Shown here: piece by piece, positions 42,498-51,001 of the stretch
How the letters are laid out: every line of letters starts with the position of its first letter
How positions within the stretch are numbered: the stretch's first letter is position 1
NCBI GenBank assembly: GCA_038531745.1
Contig: JBCBBJ010000016.1
Location: forward strand, 1 to 64,000
DNA: 64,000 bases
Direction of reading: 5' to 3'
Source of the DNA: CALLPQ01 sp038531745
GTDB taxonomy: Bacteria; Pseudomonadota; Alphaproteobacteria; Caulobacterales; Parvularculaceae
The notes under the pieces: model-generated
What the model was told of the DNA's origin: nothing
What the model saw: only the letters and a program-made list of their open reading frames with translations
Database searches by the model: none
Made by a program: the position numbers and the translations under genes

Positions 42498-43478
42498 ATG
42501 ATCTCTTCAAAAACCTCCCCATCATCATTGACGCCCTCATCGTCAGCACTATCAGCCGCGGCATCGGACCCCACAAAGTCTTTTCAAGGGTTGATCCTGA
42601 CGCTGCAAAATTATTGGGCGGCGCAAGGGTGTGTTCTCCTACAGCCCTATGACATGGAAATGGGCGCGGGCACGTTTCACCCTGCGACGACCTTACGTTC
42701 CCTGGGCCCCAACCCGTGGAAGGCGGCCTATGTGCAACCCTGTCGGCGTCCCACCGATGGGCGCTTTGGTGCGAACCCCAATCGATTCCAGCATTATTAT
42801 CAGTTCCAGGTGGCCCTGAAGCCGAGCCCGGAAAACATTCAGGAGCTTTATCTTGCCTCCCTCGATGCCATCGGCATTGACCAGCAAAAACATGACATCC
42901 GGTTTGTGGAAGACGACTGGGAAAGCCCAACGCTCGGTGCCTGGGGGCTTGGCTGGGAGGTGTGGTGCGACGGGATGGAAGTCACCCAGTTTACCTATTT
43001 TCAGCAGGTTGGCGGCATTGACTGCAAACCGGTCACCGGCGAAATCACCTATGGATTGGAACGCCTGGCTATGTATGTGCAAGGCGTAGACAACGGCTTT
43101 GACCTAGACTTCAACGGCGAGGGCGTCACCTATGGTGATGTGTTTCATCAGCAAGAGGTTGAGTTTTCCACCTATAATTTTGACCTTGCGAATACGGATG
43201 ATCTGTTTGACCAGTTCAAAGAGGCGGAGGGTGCCTGTCTGGCGATTATTGACGCAGGACGCGCACGCGGGCAGTCTTTCGCTTTGCCTGCCTATGATCA
43301 ATGTATCAAGGCAAGCCACTTGTTTAATCTTCTTGATGCGCGCGGGGTGATTTCGGTCAGTGAGCGCCAGTCTTACATCTTGCGGATCCGGCAATTGGCA
43401 AAAGCCTGTTGCGCCCAATGGCTGGAGAGCCCGCAAGGGCGCGGGCCAGGTGCCGGTATCGTTGATTTTTCTGTTTAA
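42498..43478 (+). CDS. glyQ: glycine--tRNA ligase alpha subunit
   Basis: The 326-residue subunit carries class II catalytic signatures of bacterial tetrameric GlyRS: LILTLQNYWAAQGC, GAGTFHPATTLRSLGP, YVQPCRRPTDGR, FVEDDWESPTLGAWGLGWEVW and TYGLERLAMYVQGVD. It makes glycyl-adenylate and charges tRNA-Gly together with the beta subunit (glyS, 51002). Compared with E. coli it has an extra N-terminal tail of about 28 residues rich in Ser, Thr, Ala and Pro, arising because the only plausible start is the ATG at 42498. The ribosome-binding site is weak. In many relatives glyQ and glyS are adjacent or nearly so; here they are about 7.5 kb apart. Confidence 0.97.
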   Translation: MISSKTSPSSLTPSSSALSAAASDPTKSFQGLILTLQNYWAAQGCVLLQPYDMEMGAGTFHPATTLRSLGPNPWKAAYVQPCRRPTDGRFGANPNRFQHYYQFQVALKPSPENIQELYLASLDAIGIDQQKHDIRFVEDDWESPTLGAWGLGWEVWCDGMEVTQFTYFQQVGGIDCKPVTGEITYGLERLAMYVQGVDNGFDLDFNGEGVTYGDVFHQQEVEFSTYNFDLANTDDLFDQFKEAEGACLAIIDAGRARGQSFALPAYDQCIKASHLFNLLDARGVISVSERQSYILRIRQLAKACCAQWLESPQGRGPGAGIVDFSV

Positions 43479-43512
43479 CTGACCTTTTAGCGTTTTGTGG
43501 CAGCCAGTTACC

Positions 43513-44112
43513 ATGAACGCCACGGATCCCAGCGCCCAGAAAAAACGACGCCTTCGACAATATTTTGGCGCGGTCAGTAAACGTTTGCGCGAAAATCCCC
43601 ACGGTCAGGGCCAAATGCCCATATCGAGCCGCCTTGCCACTTGGGTAGGTATTTTGAGTGCGATGGTTGGTGGTTTTTTGGGGCTTGATACCTATAGAAC
43701 CGATGTGGCCAAGCAAGTGGACCAAAGCGTTGAGAAGACGTTTGATCTGGTCCACCGGTTTAACGCGCCGGAAATGGATGGGGCGCGTACCCGGGTTTTG
43801 TCCTACGTTTATGCACGGCGCTATTGCGATGCCCGTTTCTTTTCGCGGGAGTTGACCGACGAGGACTATGCTGACGTGATCGATTTTTTTGATCTGGTCG
43901 ACACGTGCGTCGATGCCAAGCTTTGCGACCGCGCAACCGCTGAACGGTTTTTTACGCCCTATGCGAATTATCAGTGGCCGATCCTTCAAACGGTTGTGGC
44001 GCGCATGCGCGGTGCTGAACAATCCTTGCGGGCCGATAGTGCCTTTGGTTCGGGTATGGAGCGGCTTGCCGTTACCCCACTAGCTGCGCCGCCTTGTGAT
44101 GGGAACTTTTGA
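43513..44112 (+). CDS. hypothetical membrane protein following glyQ
   Basis: I do not recognise a domain. The 199-residue protein (ATG at 43513) has a basic N-terminal 45 residues, one membrane segment (about 48-66, LATWVGILSAMVGGFLGLD), and a hydrophilic C-terminal domain with cysteines at RRYCDARFF, DTCVDAKLC and APPCDG. It starts 34 bases after glyQ on the same strand, so it is probably cotranscribed. A similar small membrane protein commonly sits in this slot after glyQ in alphaproteobacteria, to my recollection, but no function is known to me. Confidence 0.65.
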   Translation: MNATDPSAQKKRRLRQYFGAVSKRLRENPHGQGQMPISSRLATWVGILSAMVGGFLGLDTYRTDVAKQVDQSVEKTFDLVHRFNAPEMDGARTRVLSYVYARRYCDARFFSRELTDEDYADVIDFFDLVDTCVDAKLCDRATAERFFTPYANYQWPILQTVVARMRGAEQSLRADSAFGSGMERLAVTPLAAPPCDGNF

Positions 44113-44230
44113 CGGTCATCAGCCGGTGAAACACATCGCTAGCGATCCATGCCTGTCTATTTTAACCTATGTCGTGCCTTTGTTTGCCCAATTCTGATAG
44201 ATAGGCCGCGCAGCTCTATTGAGAAACGAC

Positions 44231-44992
44231 ATGACAAAAAAGCGCTCAACCAAAAAGAAAAAATCCGTCCGACGGAAAAAGCAGTCTCTCATGCAATCTG
44301 TTGCGGCGCGGCTCGCAGGCGTCCGTTGGGGGCAAGCTTTTACCAGGGGAGCTATCGCTGCATTCGCGTTTTCGCTGCTGTGGGTTTGCACCTATCGGTT
44401 TATCAACCCACCCGGCACGCTGACCATGGTCTCACGATCACTTCAAGGTGAGACCGTTAATCATCCGTGGGCGCCTTATAACGATATCTCTGGCCATCTC
44501 GCGCTCGCGGTGATTGCTGCCGAAGACACAAAATTTTGCCGCCACTGGGGGTTTGATTTCGGCGAGATGAAAGCTGCCCTTGCCGATGCCCGGTTGGGTA
44601 AGGGGATGCGCGGCGCATCAACACTGTCCCAGCAAACGGCGAAAAATGCATTTTTGTGGCAAGGCGGCGGATTTCTTCGCAAAGGGTTGGAGGCCTATTA
44701 TACGCTTGGCATTGAAGGGTTCTGGTCAAAACGCCGGACGTTGGAGGTTTATCTTAATATCGCAGAATGGGGCGATGGACTTTTTGGTGCCGAAGCGGCA
44801 GCCCGCGGACGATTTGGCAAAAGCGCAGCGGCGCTGACACGGGGTGAGGCAGCGCTGCTGGCGGCTGTTTTGCCCAGTCCCAACAAGTGGCGTGTTGATC
44901 CGCCCGGTCCTTATGTGCGCCAGCGTGCGGCAACCATTCGCCGGCGGATGGCCACTGTGAAAAATGCTGGCGGTCATTTGTGTGCGTGGTAG
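44231..44992 (+). CDS. mtgA: monofunctional biosynthetic peptidoglycan transglycosylase
   Basis: The 253-residue inner-membrane protein has a lysine/arginine-rich cytoplasmic start, one span (about 38-55) and a GT51 glycosyltransferase domain. The catalytic Glu99 lies in AEDTKFCRHWGFD, followed by GASTLSQQTAKN, the RKGLEAYYTLGIEGFWSK region and YLNIAEWGDGLFG. It polymerises lipid II into glycan strands at the outer face of the inner membrane. The frame opens at a TTG (44219), but the ATG at 44231 is preferred. It lies 118 bases after the hypothetical membrane protein and 30 bases before the thioesterase gene. Confidence 0.95.
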   Translation: MTKKRSTKKKKSVRRKKQSLMQSVAARLAGVRWGQAFTRGAIAAFAFSLLWVCTYRFINPPGTLTMVSRSLQGETVNHPWAPYNDISGHLALAVIAAEDTKFCRHWGFDFGEMKAALADARLGKGMRGASTLSQQTAKNAFLWQGGGFLRKGLEAYYTLGIEGFWSKRRTLEVYLNIAEWGDGLFGAEAAARGRFGKSAAALTRGEAALLAAVLPSPNKWRVDPPGPYVRQRAATIRRRMATVKNAGGHLCAW

Positions 44993-45022
44993 GCCCATAA
45001 TAGAGCCAAAGGAAAAGAGCGC

Positions 45023-45469
45023 ATGCCGCCAGAAAAACGCACAACCTCCGCGCGCCATACCGCGATATTGAACAGCTATCGTGATGGTGAGAGCGCTTTC
45101 GGTGACTGGGTAAAAGAAAATCTCGGCGATATTACGCTGACCCGCTGGTCTTGGGGCGAGGTTCATTTACGCTGGATACTGACAAAAAATTTTATTATGC
45201 CAGATGGCGTGATGTTTGGTGGGCATATCGCGGCCGTTGCTGATCATTTTGTGGCACTCGGCGCCATGTCGGTCCTGACCCACGACAATGAACGATTTCG
45301 AACCTCGCGGCTAGAAACTAATTTTTTCCGTCCACTGAAAGAACCATATGCGGATATTGCCGTACGCGTGACGAATGCGTCAAAAACGCTGATCCATCTT
45401 GAAGCACAGTTCATCAATGAAGCGGGGCAACTGGCGGCAATGGCACAAGCCGTCCAGGTGCGCAGGTGA
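45023..45469 (+). CDS. PaaI-like hotdog-fold thioesterase
   Basis: The 148-residue product matches small acyl-CoA thioesterases: MPDGVMFGGHIAAVADHFVALGA gives the HGG-type motif and the long central helix, and the second half is the beta sheet ending MAQAVQVRR. It probably hydrolyses an acyl-CoA, or an aromatic-CoA of the phenylacetate type, in the cytoplasm. The ATG at 45023 has an AAAGGAAA site and follows mtgA by 30 bases. The downstream gene converges with it. Confidence 0.82.
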   Translation: MPPEKRTTSARHTAILNSYRDGESAFGDWVKENLGDITLTRWSWGEVHLRWILTKNFIMPDGVMFGGHIAAVADHFVALGAMSVLTHDNERFRTSRLETNFFRPLKEPYADIAVRVTNASKTLIHLEAQFINEAGQLAAMAQAVQVRR

Positions 45470-45546
45470 ACACCTGGCGATACCGCAAAAACGGGTTAAT
45501 GCGCGAAAGCCATGGCGCTGCGATGTCATTCTGACAAAAGACTATT

Positions 45547-46770
45547 TTAGCGGCGTGCGGACGTAGCCCTGCCGGTGAAGTCGAACGCATCGCCTTGCCA
45601 CGGGGTCAAGGCAGGCGTCGCGTTAAAATAGACCACATAGTCCACGGCGCTAGATATATTCCCGTCGATATTGAACTTCCAAATCAAGCTAGAAAGACCA
45701 AAATTATTGACGAGGCGCTTGCCGTTCATATACGGCGACCCGGCCCGATCCATGTGAAAGATGGAAACTGTATCATCGCCGTTGGCGAGCTCCAGGTCAC
45801 GAATACCGTGCATATAGCCCATATACGGATTATCATTGCCCATCGGTAACAGCGTATAGGCCTCGCCATTTTTCCCGTGCAGGGGTCCCGGCAGCATCCT
45901 TGCGGGCCACATCATAAATGACCCTGGGCCAAAACCGGCCAACAGTGTTGCAATCCGGTCGCCAAACGCCGGGTTGTCCTTCAGGCGCAAGGCGAGCGGG
46001 CGTGCCGTCCCGTTGACTGTCACTTCAAGAACATGAAACAGGCCCCAGAACCCATAAAAAGGCTCATCAATAAGATCAGGATCCTGAAGAACGAGATCGA
46101 TATTCACGAGGATGTGGCCGTACCGCTGTGCGTCTCTTTGCTTGGTGGCTGCTAACAACGCCTCATTGGTGCGCCGTGCTATCAGGGCTTGCGGGCCAAT
46201 CGGCGCTGGCAATGCCGAGGGGAGGTTTGCGGCAAGGGTCTCATTTTGGATTTGGTCGACGCCCAAAAAGTACACCCGGTTTTCCGGCGGTCTTGCCGCG
46301 TTGGCGGCACGAATGTTCTCTAGCTTGGCAAAGAAATCCTTATTACCCCATTGCGCACCCATTTCCGCCCAGCCATCAAACGCGGTCCGGGCCCATTGGT
46401 CATCGCCGGTGGAAAGATAGGTGTTGAACGCCATGGCTGTTTCAGGCCCCAACTCGGCAAGGAGCCAACGCACGCCAATTTTTTTATTGAGATGGTTCAT
46501 CAGGGCAAGGTCAACGGTTTGCGGGCCCGCAACACCGTGCATCTCCCCAAAGAGGAAAAGGCGGTTTGTATAAAATGCCGGAGGGAATGTTGCGCTGGAA
46601 AGATCGGCCCCGCTGCCCCCATAAACCTTTGCTTCTTGCAAATACGCTGCGCGTTCTTTTTTGCCCAATTGATCAAGAAACGCCAAGCCCTGCGGCAAGA
46701 CGAGCCCGGCAGCCAGCAATAAGGCGAAGCCAGCAAACACCCATTTGATGATCGACAGTAAAATGCGCAC
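45547..46770 (-). CDS. membrane-anchored erythromycin-esterase/ChaN-like protein
   Basis: The 407-residue protein starts at a GTG (46770) with a GAGGG site five bases ahead; an upstream ATG at 46809 lacks one. It has a signal anchor (about 5-28, ending LVLPQG) and a domain with LFGEMHG (about 73-79) and RWLLAELGPETAMAF (about 101-115). These are the His and Glu features shared by the erythromycin esterase, ChaN and TIKI/TraB superfamily, in which they bind metal or haem or form a hydrolase site. Antibiotic esterase activity is not implied. It converges with the thioesterase gene with 77 bases between and is divergent from the PepSY gene. The superfamily call is by motif only. Confidence 0.6.
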   Translation of the reverse strand: MRILLSIIKWVFAGFALLLAAGLVLPQGLAFLDQLGKKERAAYLQEAKVYGGSGADLSSATFPPAFYTNRLFLFGEMHGVAGPQTVDLALMNHLNKKIGVRWLLAELGPETAMAFNTYLSTGDDQWARTAFDGWAEMGAQWGNKDFFAKLENIRAANAARPPENRVYFLGVDQIQNETLAANLPSALPAPIGPQALIARRTNEALLAATKQRDAQRYGHILVNIDLVLQDPDLIDEPFYGFWGLFHVLEVTVNGTARPLALRLKDNPAFGDRIATLLAGFGPGSFMMWPARMLPGPLHGKNGEAYTLLPMGNDNPYMGYMHGIRDLELANGDDTVSIFHMDRAGSPYMNGKRLVNNFGLSSLIWKFNIDGNISSAVDYVVYFNATPALTPWQGDAFDFTGRATSARR

Positions 46771-46895
46771 GATTACCCTCAGCCGTCTACTAAGCGAAAG
46801 CAAAATCATAAACGATGAAGCGGGCGGGGTTCAAGGCGCGGTGCGGCATCCTCTTTCATTGAAAATCAAATCTTTCCCTGACACACTCCGCGGTG

Positions 46896-47462
46896 ATGAA
46901 TACGAAACGCTTGATCCGTGATGTGCACCATTGGGGCTCCATCACTGTTGCCCTGCCGCTGATTGTGATGATCGGCGCCGGTCTGTTGCTTATGGTCAAA
47001 AAACAGATCGACTGGATACAGCCCCCCACGATAAAAGGCACGGCCATTTTGACACAGGGCGCAGACGGGGCTGGGGTGCCGGTGCAATCCATCGAAGCTT
47101 TGGTCGGTGCTGCGCGGGCCGCGCGCCCGACTTCTTTTGCAGATTGGAATGATCTTGCGCGGATTGACATAAAACCTAGCAAAGGCGTTGCCAAAGTCAT
47201 TAGCAATGACCGCTGGGAGGTTCAGGTTGATCTTGTGAGCGGAACCGTCCTCCAAACCGCTTATCGCCGGTCTGATCTGATTGAATCGATCCATGATGGA
47301 TCATTCTTCGCCAAAGGCGCGAAGCTATGGGTATTTTTACCCGCTGGAATTGTTTTGTTCGGTCTATGGCTTACCGGCCTCTATCTTTTCGCGTTACCCC
47401 ACTACAAGCTCTGGCAAAAACGCCGACTGAGCACTTCGCAGGCCCGCAGCGTTCCTGATTGA
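46896..47462 (+). CDS. PepSY-domain membrane protein
   Basis: The 188-residue protein is a short form of the PepSY-associated TM family. It has an N-terminal RDVHHWGSITVALPLIVMIGAGLLLMVKKQ span (about 8-37), a periplasmic PepSY-like region with DIKPSKGVAKVIS and VDLVSGTVLQTA, and a second span (about 150-170) with PAGIVLFGLWLTGLYLF. Larger members act as iron-siderophore reductases; short ones are often located with exported peptidases or cytochromes. The start could be GTG 46893 or ATG 46896, a difference of one codon. It is followed after 29 bases by the large BNR gene, so the pair likely forms an operon. Confidence 0.75.
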   Translation: MNTKRLIRDVHHWGSITVALPLIVMIGAGLLLMVKKQIDWIQPPTIKGTAILTQGADGAGVPVQSIEALVGAARAARPTSFADWNDLARIDIKPSKGVAKVISNDRWEVQVDLVSGTVLQTAYRRSDLIESIHDGSFFAKGAKLWVFLPAGIVLFGLWLTGLYLFALPHYKLWQKRRLSTSQARSVPD

Positions 47463-47491
47463 ACTGCTCGGCGCAACTACAAAGGGTTCTC

Positions 47492-50400
47492 ATGCCTCGT
47501 TTCCTTATAACCGTCCTTTCTCTTATTATCCTCAGTACCGTGACGACCCAATCTGTGGCGAGTGATCATGGTGGGAGGGATAGCGCGCAGCCGCACAGCA
47601 GTCTGTTCGCCGGTTTAAAAGCGCGTCTTGTGGGTCCTGCCGGGATGAGCGGGCGCATCGCAGCGGTGGATGCGGTGGCATCTGACCCCAACACGATTGT
47701 GGTTGGTGCCTCCACGGGCGGTTTGTGGATGTCCCATAATGGCGGGTTGAACTGGACACCGGTTTTTGATGATCAACCGGTGGCGTCCATTGGCGCGGTG
47801 GCGATCAATCAGGGCAATCCAGATATTATTTGGGTAGGAACCGGCGAGGGAAATGTTCGAAACTCAACTTCCGTCGGCGGCGGTGTCTATAAATCGGTCG
47901 ATGGCGGTAAATCCTTCACATATATGGGCCTTGGCCGGACGGAGCGGATCCACCGCATTGCGCTGCACCCGGACAATCCCAACGTCGCTTACGTGGCGGC
48001 TTTAGGCCAGTTATGGGGTGAAAATCCTGAGCGCGGGATTTTCAAGACACATGACGGCGGTAAAACCTGGTCAAAGGTTCTGTATGTTGACGAAAAAACC
48101 GGCGCCACAGACATTCAGATGGTGCCCGGTAATTCAAACAAGCTGTTTGCGGGCATGTGGCAGTTTCGTCGCTGGCCCTATTTTTTCAAATCTGGCGGGG
48201 AGGGTTCCGGTCTCTATGTGTCCCATGACGGCGGCGAGAGCTGGGACAAGCTGACAGAAGACGATGGTCTGCCAGCCGGCGAGATTGGCCGTTCTGCATT
48301 TGCCATATCCAAAAGCAATCCCTCACGGGTCTATGCGTTGATTGAAGCGGAGAAAAGCGCGCTCGCCCGGTCTGATGATGGCGGCAAAAACTGGATGTTG
48401 GTTAACCAAGATACGGACATTAATGACCGTCCGTTCTATTACAATGATCTTGCCGTTGATCCCAAAGATCCAAACCGGGTCTACCGGGTGGGCAGCCGCG
48501 TGAAGCTTTCCATTGATGGCGGCAAGACCTTTGAGTACATGCCAGCCATTGATTGCTGTGCCTCGTCAAACAGTGTGCATATCGATACCCATGCCTGGTG
48601 GATCAATCCAAGTGATCCGCGACATATGATTGATGGAAATGATGGGGGTATCGCGGTGACCCATGACCATGGGCAAACATGGCGGTTTGTCGAAAATCTG
48701 CCACTCGCCCAATTCTATCATATCGCGGTGGATAATGCGGTGCCGTACAATATCTATGGTGGCCTGCAGGATAATGGTTCCTGGAAGGGCCCCTCGGAAG
48801 TTTGGGAAAATGGCGGTATACGGAATTTCCACTGGCAGGAGGTTGCCTTCGGTGACGGTTTTGATACCCGCCCGGACCCGGAAAATCACCGCGAGGGCTA
48901 TGCCATGAGCCAAGGCGGGGCGCTCTATCACTGGAACCAAGACACAGCCGAACTGCGCTTTATCAAACCGCCAGCCCATACCCATGATGACGGTACGCTC
49001 GCTGATATGCGGTATAATTGGAACGCTGGTCTTGCGATTGACCCGTTTGATCCGTCCACACTTTATTACGGCAGCCAGTTTGTGCACAAATCAACGGACC
49101 GGGGCGAAACCTGGGAAGTGATAAGTGCCGATCTGACCACAAATAATCCCGAGTTTCAGACCTTCCGTACCAGCGGCGGGCTTACCTCTGATGTGACGGC
49201 GGCGGAGAACTACACAACCATTACATCAATTGCGCCGAGCCCTGTCAAAAAGGGTGTCATTTGGGTGGGTACTGACGATGGCCGGGTCCATGTGACGCGC
49301 GATGGCGGCAATAGCTGGACTGCGGTCGAGGGCAACTTGCCCACCGGGCGCGGCCATGCGCCTGCCGGGGCGTGGGTGCCGATGATTGCCCCGTCCCCGC
49401 ACGATGCAGCAGTCGCCATGATTACCATGGATGATCACCGACGGGGGCATATGAAACCCCACGCTTACAAACTGACCGACTACGGCCAGACCTGGACGTC
49501 TTTGATTACGGCAGATGTGAGCGGCTATGCTTTGTCCATCCTTCAGGACCCAGTTGATCCAGATCTCATTTTTCTGGGTACGGAGTTTGGGTTGCATGTG
49601 AGCCTTGATGGTGGTGCCCACTGGATGAAATGGACGCAAGGCCTGCCGACGGTTTCTATTGCCGACCTGGCAATCCAGGCCCGTGAGCATGATCTTGTGG
49701 TTGGCACCCATGGGCGTGCGGCGTTTGTGATTGACGATTACCGGGCGCTACGCGGGCTTACCTCGGCCGATTTTGACAAACGGTTTTCGCTATTATCGGT
49801 GAGCGACGGTCAACTCTACAGCACACAGCAAGCGGCGTCATCGCGCTTCACCGGGTCGGGTGAATTCCGGGCCGATAACCCTGCCTATGGTGCGCTCATT
49901 ACCTTTATCGCCAGCGGGAATGATCTGACCCACCCGGATGAAGACGCCGAGCGCGCGCGCAAGATTACGATGCGGGATGCGAAAAAAGCTGAGGCGGCGA
50001 AGGCAGACGAAGCAGAAGCGGAAAAAAGCGACGCGGACACGAATTCGCAAGATGGTGAAGAGACCGAAAGCAAGACTTCTGACGATGATGCAGAAACGCC
50101 GGGCGATAAGCCCGTCAAGGCAACCATCACGGTGAAGGATAAAGACGGGACGATCATTCGTACCTTCAAACACGATGTGCATCAGGGGATAAACCGAGTG
50201 GCGTGGAACTTGCGCCGTGACGGCGTGATGCCTGCGCCGCCGGGCAAAGCACCGGAGGATGGTACATTACCGGCCGGGCCTGAAGTATTGCCGGGAGCGT
50301 ACATGATCGAAATTGCCTTGGAAGAGGAGAACGCCAGTGCCAACATTCGCGTTCTTGCCGATCCGCGCAGCCCTTATGATGAAGAAGCCCGGGCGGCAAA

Positions 50401-50911
50401 TTACGCCATGGTGATGAAGGCACAAACCATGGCCGGCACGGTCAATGACGCCCTGCGCCAATTGGTGGATATCAGAGATGATGTGTCGACGCTAACAGCG
50501 ATCATCGACGATCATCGCGACCGCCACGATATTGACGAGGATGATGAAAGCCATCCAGTTAATGGCGTGGCCATGAAGGCGGATACCCTGAAGGAGGCGC
50601 TTACGTCGCTGGAAGAAACCTTCCGCGTGCCGCCCGATACCAAGGGGATTGTTTACGATGACGATAAAATCTCCAGCAAGCTTGGCACTGCGCAGTTCTA
50701 TCTTTTCTCGGGGCCGGGCAAGCCAAGTCCTGCCGCAGAACAAGCCATGGGCGAAGCAGACAAGGCCCTTAAAGAGGGGCTCGCCACACTGAATACATTG
50801 GTCACCGAAGATATGGCGGTATTACGCGATGCAGCCCACGAGGCAAACCTAACGCTGTTTAGCCAGACGCCGTTGGTGGCTGAAACCCCGGGGGGAACGA
50901 CCAAAAACTAG
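47492..50911 (+). CDS. large BNR/VPS10-type beta-propeller exported protein
   Basis: The 1139-residue precursor begins with a signal peptide (about 1-23, ending TTQSVASD; ATG at 47492, AAAGGG site). Residues about 45-800 form two sortilin/VPS10-like ten-bladed propellers, shown by many Asp-box repeats: SHNGGLNWTP, SVDGGKSFTY, HDGGKTWSK, SHDGGESWDK, RSDDGGKNWM, STDRGETWEV and RDGGNSWTAV. Next comes an acidic Lys/Ala/Glu/Asp-rich linker (about 826-873), then an Ig-like domain (GTIIRTFKHDVHQGINRVAWNLR) and a helical C-terminus. Annotated relatives are called glycosyl hydrolase or VPS10-domain protein; no enzymatic residues can be named here, and binding or scaffolding is as likely as hydrolysis. 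It is upstream of glyS, with the PepSY gene immediately before it. Confidence 0.8.
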   Translation: MPRFLITVLSLIILSTVTTQSVASDHGGRDSAQPHSSLFAGLKARLVGPAGMSGRIAAVDAVASDPNTIVVGASTGGLWMSHNGGLNWTPVFDDQPVASIGAVAINQGNPDIIWVGTGEGNVRNSTSVGGGVYKSVDGGKSFTYMGLGRTERIHRIALHPDNPNVAYVAALGQLWGENPERGIFKTHDGGKTWSKVLYVDEKTGATDIQMVPGNSNKLFAGMWQFRRWPYFFKSGGEGSGLYVSHDGGESWDKLTEDDGLPAGEIGRSAFAISKSNPSRVYALIEAEKSALARSDDGGKNWMLVNQDTDINDRPFYYNDLAVDPKDPNRVYRVGSRVKLSIDGGKTFEYMPAIDCCASSNSVHIDTHAWWINPSDPRHMIDGNDGGIAVTHDHGQTWRFVENLPLAQFYHIAVDNAVPYNIYGGLQDNGSWKGPSEVWENGGIRNFHWQEVAFGDGFDTRPDPENHREGYAMSQGGALYHWNQDTAELRFIKPPAHTHDDGTLADMRYNWNAGLAIDPFDPSTLYYGSQFVHKSTDRGETWEVISADLTTNNPEFQTFRTSGGLTSDVTAAENYTTITSIAPSPVKKGVIWVGTDDGRVHVTRDGGNSWTAVEGNLPTGRGHAPAGAWVPMIAPSPHDAAVAMITMDDHRRGHMKPHAYKLTDYGQTWTSLITADVSGYALSILQDPVDPDLIFLGTEFGLHVSLDGGAHWMKWTQGLPTVSIADLAIQAREHDLVVGTHGRAAFVIDDYRALRGLTSADFDKRFSLLSVSDGQLYSTQQAASSRFTGSGEFRADNPAYGALITFIASGNDLTHPDEDAERARKITMRDAKKAEAAKADEAEAEKSDADTNSQDGEETESKTSDDDAETPGDKPVKATITVKDKDGTIIRTFKHDVHQGINRVAWNLRRDGVMPAPPGKAPEDGTLPAGPEVLPGAYMIEIALEEENASANIRVLADPRSPYDEEARAANYAMVMKAQTMAGTVNDALRQLVDIRDDVSTLTAIIDDHRDRHDIDEDDESHPVNGVAMKADTLKEALTSLEETFRVPPDTKGIVYDDDKISSKLGTAQFYLFSGPGKPSPAAEQAMGEADKALKEGLATLNTLVTEDMAVLRDAAHEANLTLFSQTPLVAETPGGTTKN

Positions 50912-51001
50912 CACGAGTTCTGGGCCGCACCCCTCGCGCTTGCACGCGGCCCGAACGCTATCTAAAAGCGGAGCTTGTCCTGAAGGAGGGCGCCGCGAAC
51001 G

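Noticed and set aside
45547..46770. Macrolide resistance gene
   Set aside because: Only the general superfamily motifs are present, with a membrane anchor; nothing supports antibiotic esterase activity.
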